64,000 nt of DNA from NCBI GenBank assembly GCA_017983495.1, contig JAGOBH010000002.1:372001-436000 (forward strand), in the 5' to 3' direction. Shown here one piece after another: positions 18,122 to 28,413 of this stretch. The notes under the pieces were generated by a model. The model saw only the letters and a program-made list of their open reading frames with translations, had not been told where the DNA came from and made no database searches. The translations under genes and the position numbers were made by a program. Position 1 is the stretch's first letter. Every line of letters begins with the position of its first letter. This DNA is from Pyrinomonadaceae bacterium. Its GTDB lineage: Bacteria > Acidobacteriota > Blastocatellia > Pyrinomonadales > Pyrinomonadaceae.

Positions 18122-18640
18122 ATGAGCAAACGTGAAATAGCCAGACGAAAGAGTGCAAGATCAAGAGGTAACGATCATGCGGGACGATGGAAACTCTATA
18201 TGACGATGGCTATGTTCGTTCTGATCCTCGTGACCGGGTTCTTTTTCGCTGCCCGCCAGCATTTCTCGTCGATGGATTACGGAATCCGTAACTCAAAACT
18301 CCGCAAACAACTCGATGACCTCGAGACGGAAAAGCGCCGCCTGGTGCTGGCCCGCGAGGTTGCCCTCTCACCAAACGAGATCAAGAAAGTTTCGAAGAAG
18401 TTTGGCATTGGCGAATCCGAAACCGCCGCGCCACTGATGGCGTCAGCGACCCTTCCGGCCAAGTCGAATGCAGCTCCGGTAAACGTCTCAGCGAGTGGTA
18501 CCGCAAAGGTAAATCCCGGATATTCCATCGTCGCGACCTCATTTTCAGCTGATATTCGTCCGGCAAAGACGGAAAAGCCGAAACAGGAGCGTTCTGACCG
18601 CGCCCGTGTCGTCCCGACTGCCGCCGTTGCGGCTCGATAG
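18122..18640 (+). CDS. ftsL: Cell division protein FtsL (divergent)
   Basis: About 172 residues from ATG 18122, with GGAGG six bases upstream. A basic cytoplasmic head is followed by one membrane segment (YMTMAMFVLILVTGFFFAA) and a short coiled-coil stretch rich in Leu, Lys and Glu (LRKQLDDLETEKRRLVLARE). This is the FtsL plan: the coiled coil pairs with FtsB and recruits FtsW/FtsI to the septum. The Ala/Pro-rich tail of about 75 residues is longer than usual. Position between rsmH and ftsI is the main support, since FtsL is poorly conserved. Confidence 0.85.
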   Translation: MSKREIARRKSARSRGNDHAGRWKLYMTMAMFVLILVTGFFFAARQHFSSMDYGIRNSKLRKQLDDLETEKRRLVLAREVALSPNEIKKVSKKFGIGESETAAPLMASATLPAKSNAAPVNVSASGTAKVNPGYSIVATSFSADIRPAKTEKPKQERSDRARVVPTAAVAAR

Positions 18641-18688
18641 CTACATTTAACCGCTGCTTGCAGCATCCCGGACAATTTAACTCAATCC

Positions 18689-20701
18689 ATGGCTAAGCGA
18701 ATTTCTAAAAAGAAAAAGACCAATTCCCGCCAGGTCGCGTTTACGCGCTTTATGCTGATCGTGGCGTTTTTTACGGTTTGGATGCTGGGGATCAGTGCTC
18801 GACTCGTTCATCTGCAGGTCACACAGCACTCGTGGCTTCGCGAAAAGGCCGTCGATCAGCGGCAGGACGTAAAGAAAAGCAAAATGCTCCGCGGAACGAT
18901 CGTCGACCGAGACAATCGGCCGCTCGCGATGAGCATTCACGTAAAATCGCTTTATGCCGATCCGACCGAGATCGAGAATATTGATAAGACCGCGAAAGAA
19001 CTCGCCAAAACGTTGAAACTCGACGCCGTGCAACTTGCAAGACAGTTGACCGAGGCCAAGGCCGCGAAGAAACGTTTCGTGCCGCTACTGAAAAAGCTCG
19101 ACGAGGAATCAGTTCAGAAGCTTAATAAAGCTCTGGCGGTCGACGATATTCAAAAGGCGGATCTGCCGCGGTATGCCGGTTTGCATTGGGCCGAAGACCA
19201 AATGCGCAGTTACCCGTACGGAACGATGGCGGCTCAGGTTATCGGGTTCAGCAACATGGAAGATGTCGGTATGGCCGGGATCGAACAGTCGCAGGACGAT
19301 ATTCTCCATGGTGCGGTAATCAAAAAACTGCAGGAGCGCGATCGCCTGGGCCGCGTTTACGACGAAACGATATTCGAACGCGAAAAGCCCGGCGACATCG
19401 CACTAACGATCGGAGCCTCGTATCAATTTAAGACCGAGCAGGCTCTCGAAAACGGCGTAAAGGCCGCCAATGCCAAATCCGGCATGGCGGTGGCGATCTC
19501 GGTCAAGACGGGTGAGATATTGGCGATGGCCAACTATCCGAGCTTTGACCCGAACGCGATCAAGGACGCAGTAGCTGGCAATATAACCAATCACACGATC
19601 CAAAGCGTATATTCGCCGGGCTCTGTAATGAAGCTTGTCACGTACAGTTCCGGCCTCGAAAAGAATCTTTTTGTCCCCGAAGACAAGATCGACGCCGGGA
19701 ACGGCACGATAGAGGTCGCGAACCACAAATTTACCGATTCGCATCACGTCGGAACGGTCAGTTATTCTCAGGCGTTGGCACATTCGAGCAACGTCTGTGC
19801 GATCAAGACGGGAATGCGGGTCGGCAAGGACGATTTTTATTCGATGCTGCAAAAAATGGGATTTGGCAGCAAAACAGGCATCGAACTGCCGGCGGAAACC
19901 AACGGCATCTTGCGGTCGCCTGATAAGTGGAACGGAGACTCGCTGGCGTCAATGTCGATCGGCTATGAAATTGGTGTGACTGCATTGCAAATGGCCACCG
20001 CTTTTGCGACGATAGCCAATGACGGAATCAAGATTCAGCCCCGATTAATAAAGGAAATCAGAAAGCCCGATGAGACACCGGCCGCATCAAATACAGCCGA
20101 GAACACAAGGGTAGTTTCAGTCCAAACAGCACGCAATCTTCGCACAATGCTGCGTCAGGTCGTGCTTACGGGAACGGGCCGAAGGGCACAACTGAACGGC
20201 TATTCGGCTGCCGGAAAAACGGGCACGGCCTGGAAATTTAATCCGGTGACGAAGCGGATCGATCCAAGCAAGTATATTTCGTCTTTTATCGGAATGGCAC
20301 CGGCCGATGATCCCGAGATCGTGATCGCTGTGGTGATCGATGAGCCGAAAAGTGGCGGACGCGATGGCGGTACGGCTGCGGCACCGATCTTTAAGCAGAT
20401 CGCAGAGCAGTTGCTGCCCGAATTGAACGTAAAGCAGGACGGCCCGGCGATCAAGGAATTGAATGTTGCTCAGGATATCCCGGAGATGCCGAAAGGCGTT
20501 GATACCGAAAAGGAACCTAAGGATCCAAAGGCGACCGACAAAACCGCGGCCGTAACAAAAGGTGCTGAGCCGGCAAAGAAAACGAAGGAAGTTAAGAAGG
20601 AAACTGAGAAGAAACAGGGTAACGGTAAAAAGATACCGGGCAATACTTCAGCCGTTGTTATTGATATAGAAATTAGAAGATCGAGGCCGATAGAAACTTG
20701 A
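18689..20701 (+). CDS. ftsI: Septal peptidoglycan transpeptidase (class B penicillin-binding protein)
   Basis: 670 residues. After one membrane segment (about 20-42) comes the class B pedestal (LRGTIVDRDNRPLA) and the transpeptidase domain with all three active-site motifs: Ser312-x-x-Lys315 (SVMK), Ser366-Ser-Asn368, and Lys510-Thr-Gly512. It cross-links septal peptidoglycan together with FtsW. No PASTA domain is present. Instead the last roughly 95 residues are a Lys/Glu/Pro-rich, probably disordered tail, which is unusual. The stop overlaps the TTG start of murF by four bases, leaving no room for murE. Confidence 0.95.
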   Translation: MAKRISKKKKTNSRQVAFTRFMLIVAFFTVWMLGISARLVHLQVTQHSWLREKAVDQRQDVKKSKMLRGTIVDRDNRPLAMSIHVKSLYADPTEIENIDKTAKELAKTLKLDAVQLARQLTEAKAAKKRFVPLLKKLDEESVQKLNKALAVDDIQKADLPRYAGLHWAEDQMRSYPYGTMAAQVIGFSNMEDVGMAGIEQSQDDILHGAVIKKLQERDRLGRVYDETIFEREKPGDIALTIGASYQFKTEQALENGVKAANAKSGMAVAISVKTGEILAMANYPSFDPNAIKDAVAGNITNHTIQSVYSPGSVMKLVTYSSGLEKNLFVPEDKIDAGNGTIEVANHKFTDSHHVGTVSYSQALAHSSNVCAIKTGMRVGKDDFYSMLQKMGFGSKTGIELPAETNGILRSPDKWNGDSLASMSIGYEIGVTALQMATAFATIANDGIKIQPRLIKEIRKPDETPAASNTAENTRVVSVQTARNLRTMLRQVVLTGTGRRAQLNGYSAAGKTGTAWKFNPVTKRIDPSKYISSFIGMAPADDPEIVIAVVIDEPKSGGRDGGTAAAPIFKQIAEQLLPELNVKQDGPAIKELNVAQDIPEMPKGVDTEKEPKDPKATDKTAAVTKGAEPAKKTKEVKKETEKKQGNGKKIPGNTSAVVIDIEIRRSRPIET

Positions 20702-22170
20702 AACTCGAACAGGCCATAGCACACATGAACGGCGATTCGCCGACAATGTCCCCCGCTTTGTCTCAACGTGAAGTCACATCATTTGTGATAGATTCACGCG
20801 AGGTTAAGGCGGGCGACGTGTTTTTTGCGCTTTCGCAGCCGGAATACGCCGAGAATGGCTTTAACGGCGATTTTGCGGATTCGACGCAGTTTGCCGCCGC
20901 GGCTCTAACGGGTGGAGCGATCGCAGCGGTCGTTCGACGCGACCGGTTCGAGGAACACAAGGCTTCGTTTGCCGGATACGAGGATCGACTCATTTTCGTC
21001 GAGGACGCGATCGCGTCGTTTCAACGTCTTGCTCATGGGGTCTATCTCGAGTGGAACAAGCCGGTTGTTGCCGTAACGGGCAGTGCCGGAAAGACGACCG
21101 CAAAGGAGCTGATCGCACATGTTTTGAGCTCAAGCGGCCGCAAAGTACTGCGAAATATCAAGAATTACAATAACGGGCTCGGTCATCCGCTGACCGTGCT
21201 CAATCTTGCCGCCGATAGCAGCTACGACGTCGCAGTTCTCGAAATGGGCATGTCGACGCCGCTCAACGAGATCGCTCGCCTATGCCGCATCACGCCGCCG
21301 GATGTTGCCGTCGAATTGAACGTTCTGCCCGTGCACGTTGAGCATCTGGGCTCGATCGAAGGCGTCGCGAAGGCAAAGGCTGAGTTGGTGGAGGGTATGA
21401 AGGCCGGCGGTGTTGCCGTTCTGAATGCTGACGACCCTCGGGTGGCAGCGATGAGCGAGCTTTCAAAGGGAACCGTCATCACTTACGGAATAGATAATAG
21501 AGCCGACGTTACCGCTGAGAATATTAATTTTCGCGGCTTTGGTCAGACGAGTTTCGATCTTGTTACGCCGTCCGGCCGTGCGGCAGTTTCATTTCCGCTC
21601 AATGGGAAGCATAATGTCCTGAACGCACTCGCGGCCGCCGCGGTAGGGCATCGATTTGGAATGAGCGTCGACGAGATCGCCAACGCGTTGAGTACGGTTA
21701 GTGCTCCGCCGCAACGGGGCGAGATCATCAGGTTTGCGGCCGGGTTTACGGTCATTAACGATTCGTACAACTCAAATCCCGACGCATTGATGTCGATGGT
21801 GCGAACGCTCGTAGACGGTGCGTCAAAGGACGAGAGAAAGATCGTCGTTGCCGGCGAGATGCTTGAGCTTGGCAATGATGCCGCTGAAATACATCGCCGA
21901 ACCGGAGCATCGATTGCGGCCAGCGGTGTAGATATGCTCGTGGGGGTTCGCGGCTTTGGAAAGGAGCTGGTCCACGGAGCAAAAGACGGCGGTTTAGAAA
22001 ACGCCGTATTTGCCGAGGATTCGGATGCGGCCGGCGAGATGCTGGTTTCGGTCTTGCGGCCCGGAGATGTTGTGCTTGTAAAAGGCTCGCGTGGTGTGCG
22101 GACCGAAAAGGTGATCGAAAAGATCATTGAAAAATTCAAACCGGAGGGCAGCGACACGGCCACGGCGTAA
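20698..22170 (+). CDS. murF: UDP-MurNAc-tripeptide--D-Ala-D-Ala ligase
   Basis: 490 residues; ATP-dependent addition of D-Ala-D-Ala to the UDP-MurNAc-tripeptide. The P-loop is VTGSAGKTTAKELI. The following ILRNIKNYNNGLGHPLTVL-like segment (from residue 152) and DSYNSNPDALMSM are characteristic of MurF rather than MurE or MurD. Start is TTG at 20698, overlapping the ftsI stop, so translation is coupled. The length is normal, so it is not a MurE-MurF fusion. Confidence 0.94.
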   Translation: MKLEQAIAHMNGDSPTMSPALSQREVTSFVIDSREVKAGDVFFALSQPEYAENGFNGDFADSTQFAAAALTGGAIAAVVRRDRFEEHKASFAGYEDRLIFVEDAIASFQRLAHGVYLEWNKPVVAVTGSAGKTTAKELIAHVLSSSGRKVLRNIKNYNNGLGHPLTVLNLAADSSYDVAVLEMGMSTPLNEIARLCRITPPDVAVELNVLPVHVEHLGSIEGVAKAKAELVEGMKAGGVAVLNADDPRVAAMSELSKGTVITYGIDNRADVTAENINFRGFGQTSFDLVTPSGRAAVSFPLNGKHNVLNALAAAAVGHRFGMSVDEIANALSTVSAPPQRGEIIRFAAGFTVINDSYNSNPDALMSMVRTLVDGASKDERKIVVAGEMLELGNDAAEIHRRTGASIAASGVDMLVGVRGFGKELVHGAKDGGLENAVFAEDSDAAGEMLVSVLRPGDVVLVKGSRGVRTEKVIEKIIEKFKPEGSDTATA

Positions 22171-22197
22171 ATGTGAGGCGGTCGATCGGGACGTCAG

Positions 22198-23349
22198 ATG
22201 CTCTATTACCTCTTATATCAGATCCTGTTCAAGGAATTCGGTGCGACCAGCGAATCTTATTTCGTTAAGGGCCTCAACGTTTTCCAGTACGTCTCGTTTC
22301 GCACCGGACTCGCGACGATAACCTCGCTGCTGATTTCGCTTTTTCTGGGTAATTTCGTTATTCGAAAGCTCCAGGAATTAAAGGTTGGTCAGGAGATACG
22401 CGAGGAGCTGTCCGAGGAGCATCAGGCAAAAAAAGGCACGCCGACCATGGGCGGGGTGTTGATCATCGGTTCTGTGATCATTTCGTCGCTGTTATGGGCG
22501 CGGCTCGACAGTCTGTATTTATGGCTCGCACTGATAGCAACCACATTGTTTGCTTCGATCGGTTTTGCGGACGACTACATCAAGATCGTCAAAAAACGCA
22601 GTCTTGGGCTCACCGGCAAGCAGAAGCTGGCAGGGCAATTGATCACGGCTTTGGGCATTTGGGCCGTACTCTATTTTTTGACCAACTACGCTTGGAATCT
22701 GAGTATTCCCTTTTTCAAGGCTACAGCCGAGACCAATCCCTCGATCAGCATTAGCTACGTTGGGCCGTTTGTTTATCTGATCTTCATGGTCTTTGTGCTG
22801 CTTGGTTCGTCGAACGCGGTGAATTTGACGGACGGCCTGGACGGTCTGGCATCGAGCGTGACGTTTATCGCGATGTCTGCTTTGACGGCACTTACATACG
22901 TCGCAAGCGACGCACGCTGGGCTGAACGTCTCGACATTACGCACAATCCGGCATCGTCAGAGTTGACGGTGTTTTGCGGGGCGATGGTTGGGGCGAGCCT
23001 CGGGTTTCTCTGGTACAACTCGCCGCCTGCCGAGGTGTTCATGGGTGATGTCGGCAGCCTCGCGATCGGCGGTGCACTCGGCACGGTCGCGATCCTGACA
23101 AAGCAGGAATTTCTGCTGCCCTTTATCGGCGGCGTGTTTATCCTCGAGGCTCTGTCGGTGATGGCACAGGTGTCGTACTTTAAGTTCACAAAACGGTCGT
23201 CCGGCGTCGGAAAGCGTATATTTCGGCAAGCTCCGCTGCACCACCATTTTCAAATGTCTGGTTGGAAAGAGCCGAAGATCGTGTTCAGGTTTGTCATCGT
23301 CGCCATCTTGTTTGCTCTGATGAGCCTTGCGACGTTGAAGCTGAGATAG
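22198..23349 (+). CDS. mraY: Phospho-N-acetylmuramoyl-pentapeptide transferase
   Basis: 383 residues with about ten membrane segments. It forms lipid I by moving phospho-MurNAc-pentapeptide to undecaprenyl phosphate. The catalytic Asp pair lies in [12 protein letters not shown], the Mg-binding Asp in [10 protein letters not shown], and the His cluster in [12 protein letters not shown]. Cytoplasmic loop 1 has the GTPTMGG motif. It is 27 bp after murF. Confidence 0.97.
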   Translation: MLYYLLYQILFKEFGATSESYFVKGLNVFQYVSFRTGLATITSLLISLFLGNFVIRKLQELKVGQEIREELSEEHQAKKGTPTMGGVLIIGSVIISSLLWARLDSLYLWLALIATTLFASIGFADDYIKIVKKRSLGLTGKQKLAGQLITALGIWAVLYFLTNYAWNLSIPFFKATAETNPSISISYVGPFVYLIFMVFVLLGSSNAVNLTDGLDGLASSVTFIAMSALTALTYVASDARWAERLDITHNPASSELTVFCGAMVGASLGFLWYNSPPAEVFMGDVGSLAIGGALGTVAILTKQEFLLPFIGGVFILEALSVMAQVSYFKFTKRSSGVGKRIFRQAPLHHHFQMSGWKEPKIVFRFVIVAILFALMSLATLKLR

Positions 23350-23376
23350 TTTTTGTTTGTTTTTGAGCGTGTTTTG

Positions 23377-24756
23377 ATGGAAGTTGAGGGAAGAAAAACT
23401 CTGGTTCTGGGTGCGGGCCGTTCGGGGATAGCGGCGGCCCGGTTTCTCGCTGAGCGTGGTGCGGTCGTTGCTCTGCACGACAAGCGTGAGGTAGAAACAT
23501 GGTCGGATACCGCCCGTGGGCTTAAGGAAAGTCATGGTGTCGGGCTGATCGGCGGCGATTTGCCGTCATGGCTGCTCGACCAGATCGATCTGGTCGTGAT
23601 CTCACCAGGCGTTCCGACAAACACAATTCCCGCACGTTACGTCGACCGTAAAGACGGCGAGGTGATCGGCGAGGTCGAACTTGCGTACCGATTTCTCAAG
23701 GGCCGCATAGTCGGAATTACCGGTTCGAACGGCAAGACTACGACGACGACGCTGATCGGCGAATTACTTCGTAATTCGGGCATCGCTACGCAAGTTGGCG
23801 GCAACATCGGCACGCCGCTGCTGAGCCTAGCCGAATCGTCAACCGACGACACGTGGACCGTCGTTGAGCTTTCGAGCTTTCAGCTTGAGACGATCAAGGA
23901 TTTTCGTGCGGACGTCGCGCTTTGCCTGAATGTAACGCCAAACCATCTCGACCGGTACGAATCGTTTACCGACTACGCCGCGGCAAAGCACCGGATCTTT
24001 ATGAACCAAACCGCCGATAATCTGGCGGTGCTCAATGCCGATGACCCGATCACTTCTGAGTGGGCAAGCGGACTTAATGCTCAGGTGACGATGTTTTCGG
24101 TCAAACGGGAACTTGAAGAGGGATTATTCCTTCGCGGCCGCGAACTTGTATGCCGTGCGAACGGCAGCGAAAAGGTCCTGATCACGCGCGACGAGATATT
24201 TTTGCAGGGATTGCATAATGTCGAGAATATTCTGGCCGCGTTGGCTGCCGGACTCGCCTGCGGTGCGTCGCCCGAATCGATGCGCGAGACGGCGGCTAAT
24301 TTCAAGGGTGTCGAACACCGAATTGAGTTTGTCGCCGATCCGAACGGCGTAAGGTTCTATAACGATTCGAAAGCGACGTCCGTCGATGCGACGATCAAGG
24401 CCCTTGAGGCTCTTGGCGAAGGCGACGGCAAGATCGTACTGATACTCGGCGGCCGCGGAAAGAACGCACCATATGCACCGCTCGTGCCGTTGATCGAACG
24501 CTCCGTGCGTGCATTGGTACTCGTTGGCGAGGACGCTGACAATATCGAATCACAGCTTAAAGGCACGGCTGAGATCATCAGGGCAAGTTCGATGCAGGAA
24601 TGTGTCGAAAGGGGATTTGCCGCTGCCCAACCGGGTGATGCGGTACTGCTAGCCCCGGCGTGTGCGAGCTTTGATATGTTTGGAAGTTATGAAGAGCGCG
24701 GTAGGGAATTTAAGCGTCAGGTAAACGAACTGGCGGCAAAAAGTGCGACAGCTTAG
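23377..24756 (+). CDS. murD: UDP-MurNAc-L-alanine--D-glutamate ligase
   Basis: About 459 residues from ATG 23377; the frame could open at a TTG at 23353. It adds D-Glu to UDP-MurNAc-L-Ala. It has the N-terminal nucleotide-sugar fold LVLGAGRSGIAAARFL, the P-loop ITGSNGKTTTTTLIGELL, LNVTPNHLDRYES, and YNDSKATSVDATIKAL, all typical of MurD. It lies between mraY and ftsW with short gaps. Confidence 0.96.
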   Translation: MEVEGRKTLVLGAGRSGIAAARFLAERGAVVALHDKREVETWSDTARGLKESHGVGLIGGDLPSWLLDQIDLVVISPGVPTNTIPARYVDRKDGEVIGEVELAYRFLKGRIVGITGSNGKTTTTTLIGELLRNSGIATQVGGNIGTPLLSLAESSTDDTWTVVELSSFQLETIKDFRADVALCLNVTPNHLDRYESFTDYAAAKHRIFMNQTADNLAVLNADDPITSEWASGLNAQVTMFSVKRELEEGLFLRGRELVCRANGSEKVLITRDEIFLQGLHNVENILAALAAGLACGASPESMRETAANFKGVEHRIEFVADPNGVRFYNDSKATSVDATIKALEALGEGDGKIVLILGGRGKNAPYAPLVPLIERSVRALVLVGEDADNIESQLKGTAEIIRASSMQECVERGFAAAQPGDAVLLAPACASFDMFGSYEERGREFKRQVNELAAKSATA

Positions 24757-24761
24757 TAGTA

Positions 24762-25922
24762 ATGGCGTCAAAACAGCGTACAGATTGGTTCATTTTCGTG
24801 ATCGCCTCGGGTCTTGCACTATTCGGCGCATTGATGGTCTACAGCGCGTCGGCGATGATGTCGATGAAAGAGTCGACCGAGAGCAGCCAGTTTACGTACT
24901 TTTTTAAACAGCTCCTGTTCGTCGTTATTGGCATCGTACTAATGCTGGCCGTCAGCCGGTTGGATTATCGAGTACTCAATAACAAATGGATCGTTTTCGC
25001 TATCCTCGCCGTGACATCGATCGCACTGTTGGCTGTATTTGCTTTTCCTGAGATCAATGGTGCAAAGCGTTGGATACGATTCGCAGGCTTTTCGTTTCAG
25101 CCGTCGGAACTGGCCAAGGTGGCATTGCCGATCTTTCTTAGTTGGTTTTTGGCTAAGAACGAATCGACCGTGACCGATCTAAAAAAGACCGTTTTTCCGT
25201 GCCTTTTGGGACTCGCACTATTGGGCGGGCTAGTCATGGCGGAAAAGGATCTTGGGACGACGATCGTCCTATGCGCGATTTTCTCGGTGGTCTATTTTGC
25301 CGCAGGAGCCAGAATGCTCCATATTGCGGCGGTCGCCGGAGTAATGGTCGCGATCGGTGCCGGTGCGATCGCACTTGCCCCGTGGCGGGTGCAGCGGATA
25401 ATGGCGTTTCTCGATCCGTATAAGTACGCAGATGACGAGAGCTATCAGGTGATACAGTCGCTGTACGCGATAGGTTCGGGCGGAATTCTTGGCGAAGGTT
25501 TTGCCAAAGGTCAGCAGAAGCTGTTTTACCTGCCATATCCTTATTCGGATTTCATTTTCTCGGTAGTTGGCGAAGAATTTGGTTTGATGGGAACCCTGGC
25601 GGTTCTTGGTGCGTTTGGTTTGTTGTTATGGCGTGGTGCCCGGGCCGCGATAAATGCTCCTGACAGATTTGGTATGCTGCTCGGCATCGGGCTGATAACG
25701 GGCATTATTGCTCAGGCGCTCTTCAACATTAGCGTCGTTATCTCGATATTGCCGGCAAAGGGCATTCCGCTGCCGTTCATCTCGTACGGCGGTTCGTCGG
25801 TTGTCGTAACGCTTGTTGCGGTCGGGTTGCTGATGAGCATTTCGCGTTTTGCCGGCAACGAGCGGACGCAAACGGAAACGTCGGGTTCGCGCGTCTATGG
25901 ACGCCGGACACGCAACGCATAG
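24762..25922 (+). CDS. ftsW: Septal peptidoglycan glycosyltransferase FtsW (SEDS family)
   Basis: 386 residues with ten membrane segments. SEDS-family polymerase that works with FtsI at the septum. Signature regions are the NGAKRWIRF segment followed by FQPSELAKVALPIFLSW (with the conserved Glu and Lys), MAEKDLGTTIV with the catalytic Asp, and the late PFISYGGSSVV. Its place next to murG and murD marks it as FtsW rather than RodA. It begins 5 bp after murD. Confidence 0.95.
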   Translation: MASKQRTDWFIFVIASGLALFGALMVYSASAMMSMKESTESSQFTYFFKQLLFVVIGIVLMLAVSRLDYRVLNNKWIVFAILAVTSIALLAVFAFPEINGAKRWIRFAGFSFQPSELAKVALPIFLSWFLAKNESTVTDLKKTVFPCLLGLALLGGLVMAEKDLGTTIVLCAIFSVVYFAAGARMLHIAAVAGVMVAIGAGAIALAPWRVQRIMAFLDPYKYADDESYQVIQSLYAIGSGGILGEGFAKGQQKLFYLPYPYSDFIFSVVGEEFGLMGTLAVLGAFGLLLWRGARAAINAPDRFGMLLGIGLITGIIAQALFNISVVISILPAKGIPLPFISYGGSSVVVTLVAVGLLMSISRFAGNERTQTETSGSRVYGRRTRNA

Positions 25923-25936
25923 ATCGTTTTTTTGTA

Positions 25937-27019
25937 ATGAAGGTACTGATAGCAGCCGGCGGGACCGGCGGACACATTTACCCCGGGATCGCCGTTGCCA
26001 AAGAGATATTGGCGCGGGACGCCGCGTCCGAAGTTCTTTTTGTCGGCACGTCGAAGGGGCTTGAGACGCGGATAGTGCCGGAAAACGGTTTTCAGCTATC
26101 GCTGATCCATAGTGCTGGGCTCAAGAACGTCGGCCTGGCGGGAAAGATCAAGGGGCTCGCGGTTTTGCCGCAGAGTTTTGTCGAGGCAAGAAAGATACTG
26201 CGAGAGTTTTCTCCCGATGTTGTGGTCGGTGCCGGCGGTTACGTTTCCGGGCCTGTGCTGTTGACAGCTCATTTTCTCGGGTATCCGACGCTCGTTATGG
26301 ATTCGAACGCACTGCCGGGATTCACCAATCGCCGACTAGCCCGCTTTGTTGACCGGGCGGCACTGACATTTGATGACGCGATACCGTTCTTTGGTACGAA
26401 GGGCATCGTTACCGGGAATCCTGTTCGTGAAGAGTTTTTTGGAATTGTCGAGCGAAAACCTGCAAAGCCATTTCATCTCTTGATCTTTGGCGGTTCGCAG
26501 GGAGCTCGGGCAATTAACAATGCGATGATGTCGGCTCTGCCGCTGGTAAAAGAGGCGGTGGATTCGCTCGTGATCACGCATCAGACAGGCGAGGCTGATT
26601 TTGAGACGGTCGAGACGGCATATAAAGACGCCGAGATCGTTGACGCCGATGTCCGGCCGTATATTACGAATATGGTCGAGGAATTCGACAAGGCTGATCT
26701 GATCATCTGCCGTGCGGGAGCAACGACATGTGCTGAAGTCGCGGCCGCCGGAAAGGCTTCGATCATGGTCCCGCTGCCGAGTGCGGCTGACGACCACCAG
26801 AGAAAGAACGCCGAAGCGATGCAAAAGAACGGAGCGGTGCGAATGATACTCCAGACGGACCTTTCGCGAGAGCGTTTAGCCGCGGAACTCACCGATCTGT
26901 TTTCGGCACCCGAGAAACTGGCTGCGATGAGCAAAGCGGCGCGGCAACTTGCTCGTCCGGATGCGGCATCCGCAACTGTGGATATTATTGAGAGTTTGAG
27001 AAAAGTTGTAGGCAAATAG
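25937..27019 (+). CDS. murG: UDP-GlcNAc:lipid I N-acetylglucosaminyltransferase
   Basis: 360 residues. It makes lipid II by adding GlcNAc to lipid I at the inner face of the membrane. The first Gly-rich loop is IAAGGTGGHIYPGIAVA; others are GAGGYVSGPVL and FGGSQGARAINNAM. The donor-binding region holds CRAGATTCAEVAAAGKASI. GT-B fold of normal length. Its stop is immediately followed by the ATG of murC. Confidence 0.97.
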   Translation: MKVLIAAGGTGGHIYPGIAVAKEILARDAASEVLFVGTSKGLETRIVPENGFQLSLIHSAGLKNVGLAGKIKGLAVLPQSFVEARKILREFSPDVVVGAGGYVSGPVLLTAHFLGYPTLVMDSNALPGFTNRRLARFVDRAALTFDDAIPFFGTKGIVTGNPVREEFFGIVERKPAKPFHLLIFGGSQGARAINNAMMSALPLVKEAVDSLVITHQTGEADFETVETAYKDAEIVDADVRPYITNMVEEFDKADLIICRAGATTCAEVAAAGKASIMVPLPSAADDHQRKNAEAMQKNGAVRMILQTDLSRERLAAELTDLFSAPEKLAAMSKAARQLARPDAASATVDIIESLRKVVGK

Positions 27020-28402
27020 ATGTTTCGACAAGTAAAGAATATTCATTTTATCGGTATCGGCGGCATCGGCATGAGCGGGATCGCTGAGGTTTTAGCGAAC
27101 CTCGGATTCACCGTGACCGGCTCGGATATCAAAAAATCAAAGAACACGGATCGGCTGGAAAAGCTCTTTAACATGAAGATCTCCGAGGGCCACGCAGCCG
27201 AAAACGTCGGTGATGCTCACGTCGTGGTCTATTCATCAGCGGTCAAGGAAGACAACCCTGAGGTCGTCATCGCAAAAGAAAAGAGCATACCGGTAATACC
27301 GCGTGCTGAAATGCTGGCCGAACTGATGACGCTCAAGCCTTACGCCGTTGCGGTCTCGGGCACGCACGGTAAGACATCGACGACCTCGATGGTAGCGACG
27401 ATCCTTGGCCATGCCGGCATCGACCCGACAACGGTCGTCGGCGGTGTAGTTGAGACGCTCGGGTCGAACGCACGTCTTGGCAGCTCGGACTGGTTTGTCA
27501 CCGAGGCGGACGAGAGCGACAGGTCGTTCCTGATGCTTTACCCGACTATCGCAGTCGTGACCAATATCGATAAGGAACACATGGAGTCCTACAAGGGCAT
27601 GGAAGATGTTGTCCAGTGCTTTACGGATTTTGTGAACAAAGTGCCGTTTTTTGGAGCCGCGATCATCTGTCTCGACGACCCGAACGTGCAGCTCATCATC
27701 CCAAATATCAAACGCCGCCGTGTGACCTACGGGATGACGGCCCAAGCTGATATTTCGGCACACGACATCCGTTATGATGATAATTTCGGATCGACATTCT
27801 CGGTCTGGAAAGGCGATGAAGTGCTCGGCGAAATGCATCTACCGGTGCCGGGTAAACACAATGTTTACAACGCGTTAGCGGCGACAGCGGTGGCACTCGA
27901 GATGGAGATACCGTTCGATGTGGTTGCCGAATCGTTTCTCAAGTTCAAAAACGCGAACCGCAGATTTCAGTTCAAGGGCGAGGCGAGGGGCATCACGATC
28001 GTTGACGATTACGGCCATCATCCGACCGAGATCGTGGCAACATTGTCGGCGGCGAAAAACAGCTCGGGCGGCAAACGTAACGTCGTTGTATTTCAGCCGC
28101 ACCGCTATTCGCGAACCCAGGAACTGATGGACGATTTTGTTATTGCTTTTAATAACGCTGACGTTCTGTACGTTCTCGATATCTACGCAGCGAGCGAGCA
28201 ACCGATCGAAGGCATTACCGGGGAGATACTGGCGGAAAATATCAAGAAATTCGGCCACAAGAACGTGACCTATGTCGGCGACATTGACACCGCCGTTGAA
28301 CGTGTCATTCCGAATCTGCTGCCCGGTGATCTGGTGATCACGCTCGGTGCGGGCAGCGTTACCAGGTTATCTGACGATTTTTACGCAGCATTGAAAGACT
28401 AG
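27020..28402 (+). CDS. murC: UDP-MurNAc--L-alanine ligase
   Basis: 460 residues. It attaches the first amino acid to UDP-MurNAc. It shows [19 protein letters not shown] at the N-terminus, the P-loop [29 protein letters not shown], and [10 protein letters not shown] in the C-terminal domain. There is no gap to murG, so translation is coupled. It is not fused to murB or ddl, neither of which is present in the cluster. Confidence 0.97.
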   Translation: MFRQVKNIHFIGIGGIGMSGIAEVLANLGFTVTGSDIKKSKNTDRLEKLFNMKISEGHAAENVGDAHVVVYSSAVKEDNPEVVIAKEKSIPVIPRAEMLAELMTLKPYAVAVSGTHGKTSTTSMVATILGHAGIDPTTVVGGVVETLGSNARLGSSDWFVTEADESDRSFLMLYPTIAVVTNIDKEHMESYKGMEDVVQCFTDFVNKVPFFGAAIICLDDPNVQLIIPNIKRRRVTYGMTAQADISAHDIRYDDNFGSTFSVWKGDEVLGEMHLPVPGKHNVYNALAATAVALEMEIPFDVVAESFLKFKNANRRFQFKGEARGITIVDDYGHHPTEIVATLSAAKNSSGGKRNVVVFQPHRYSRTQELMDDFVIAFNNADVLYVLDIYAASEQPIEGITGEILAENIKKFGHKNVTYVGDIDTAVERVIPNLLPGDLVITLGAGSVTRLSDDFYAALKD

Positions 28403-28413
28403 TTTTTCCGAAT

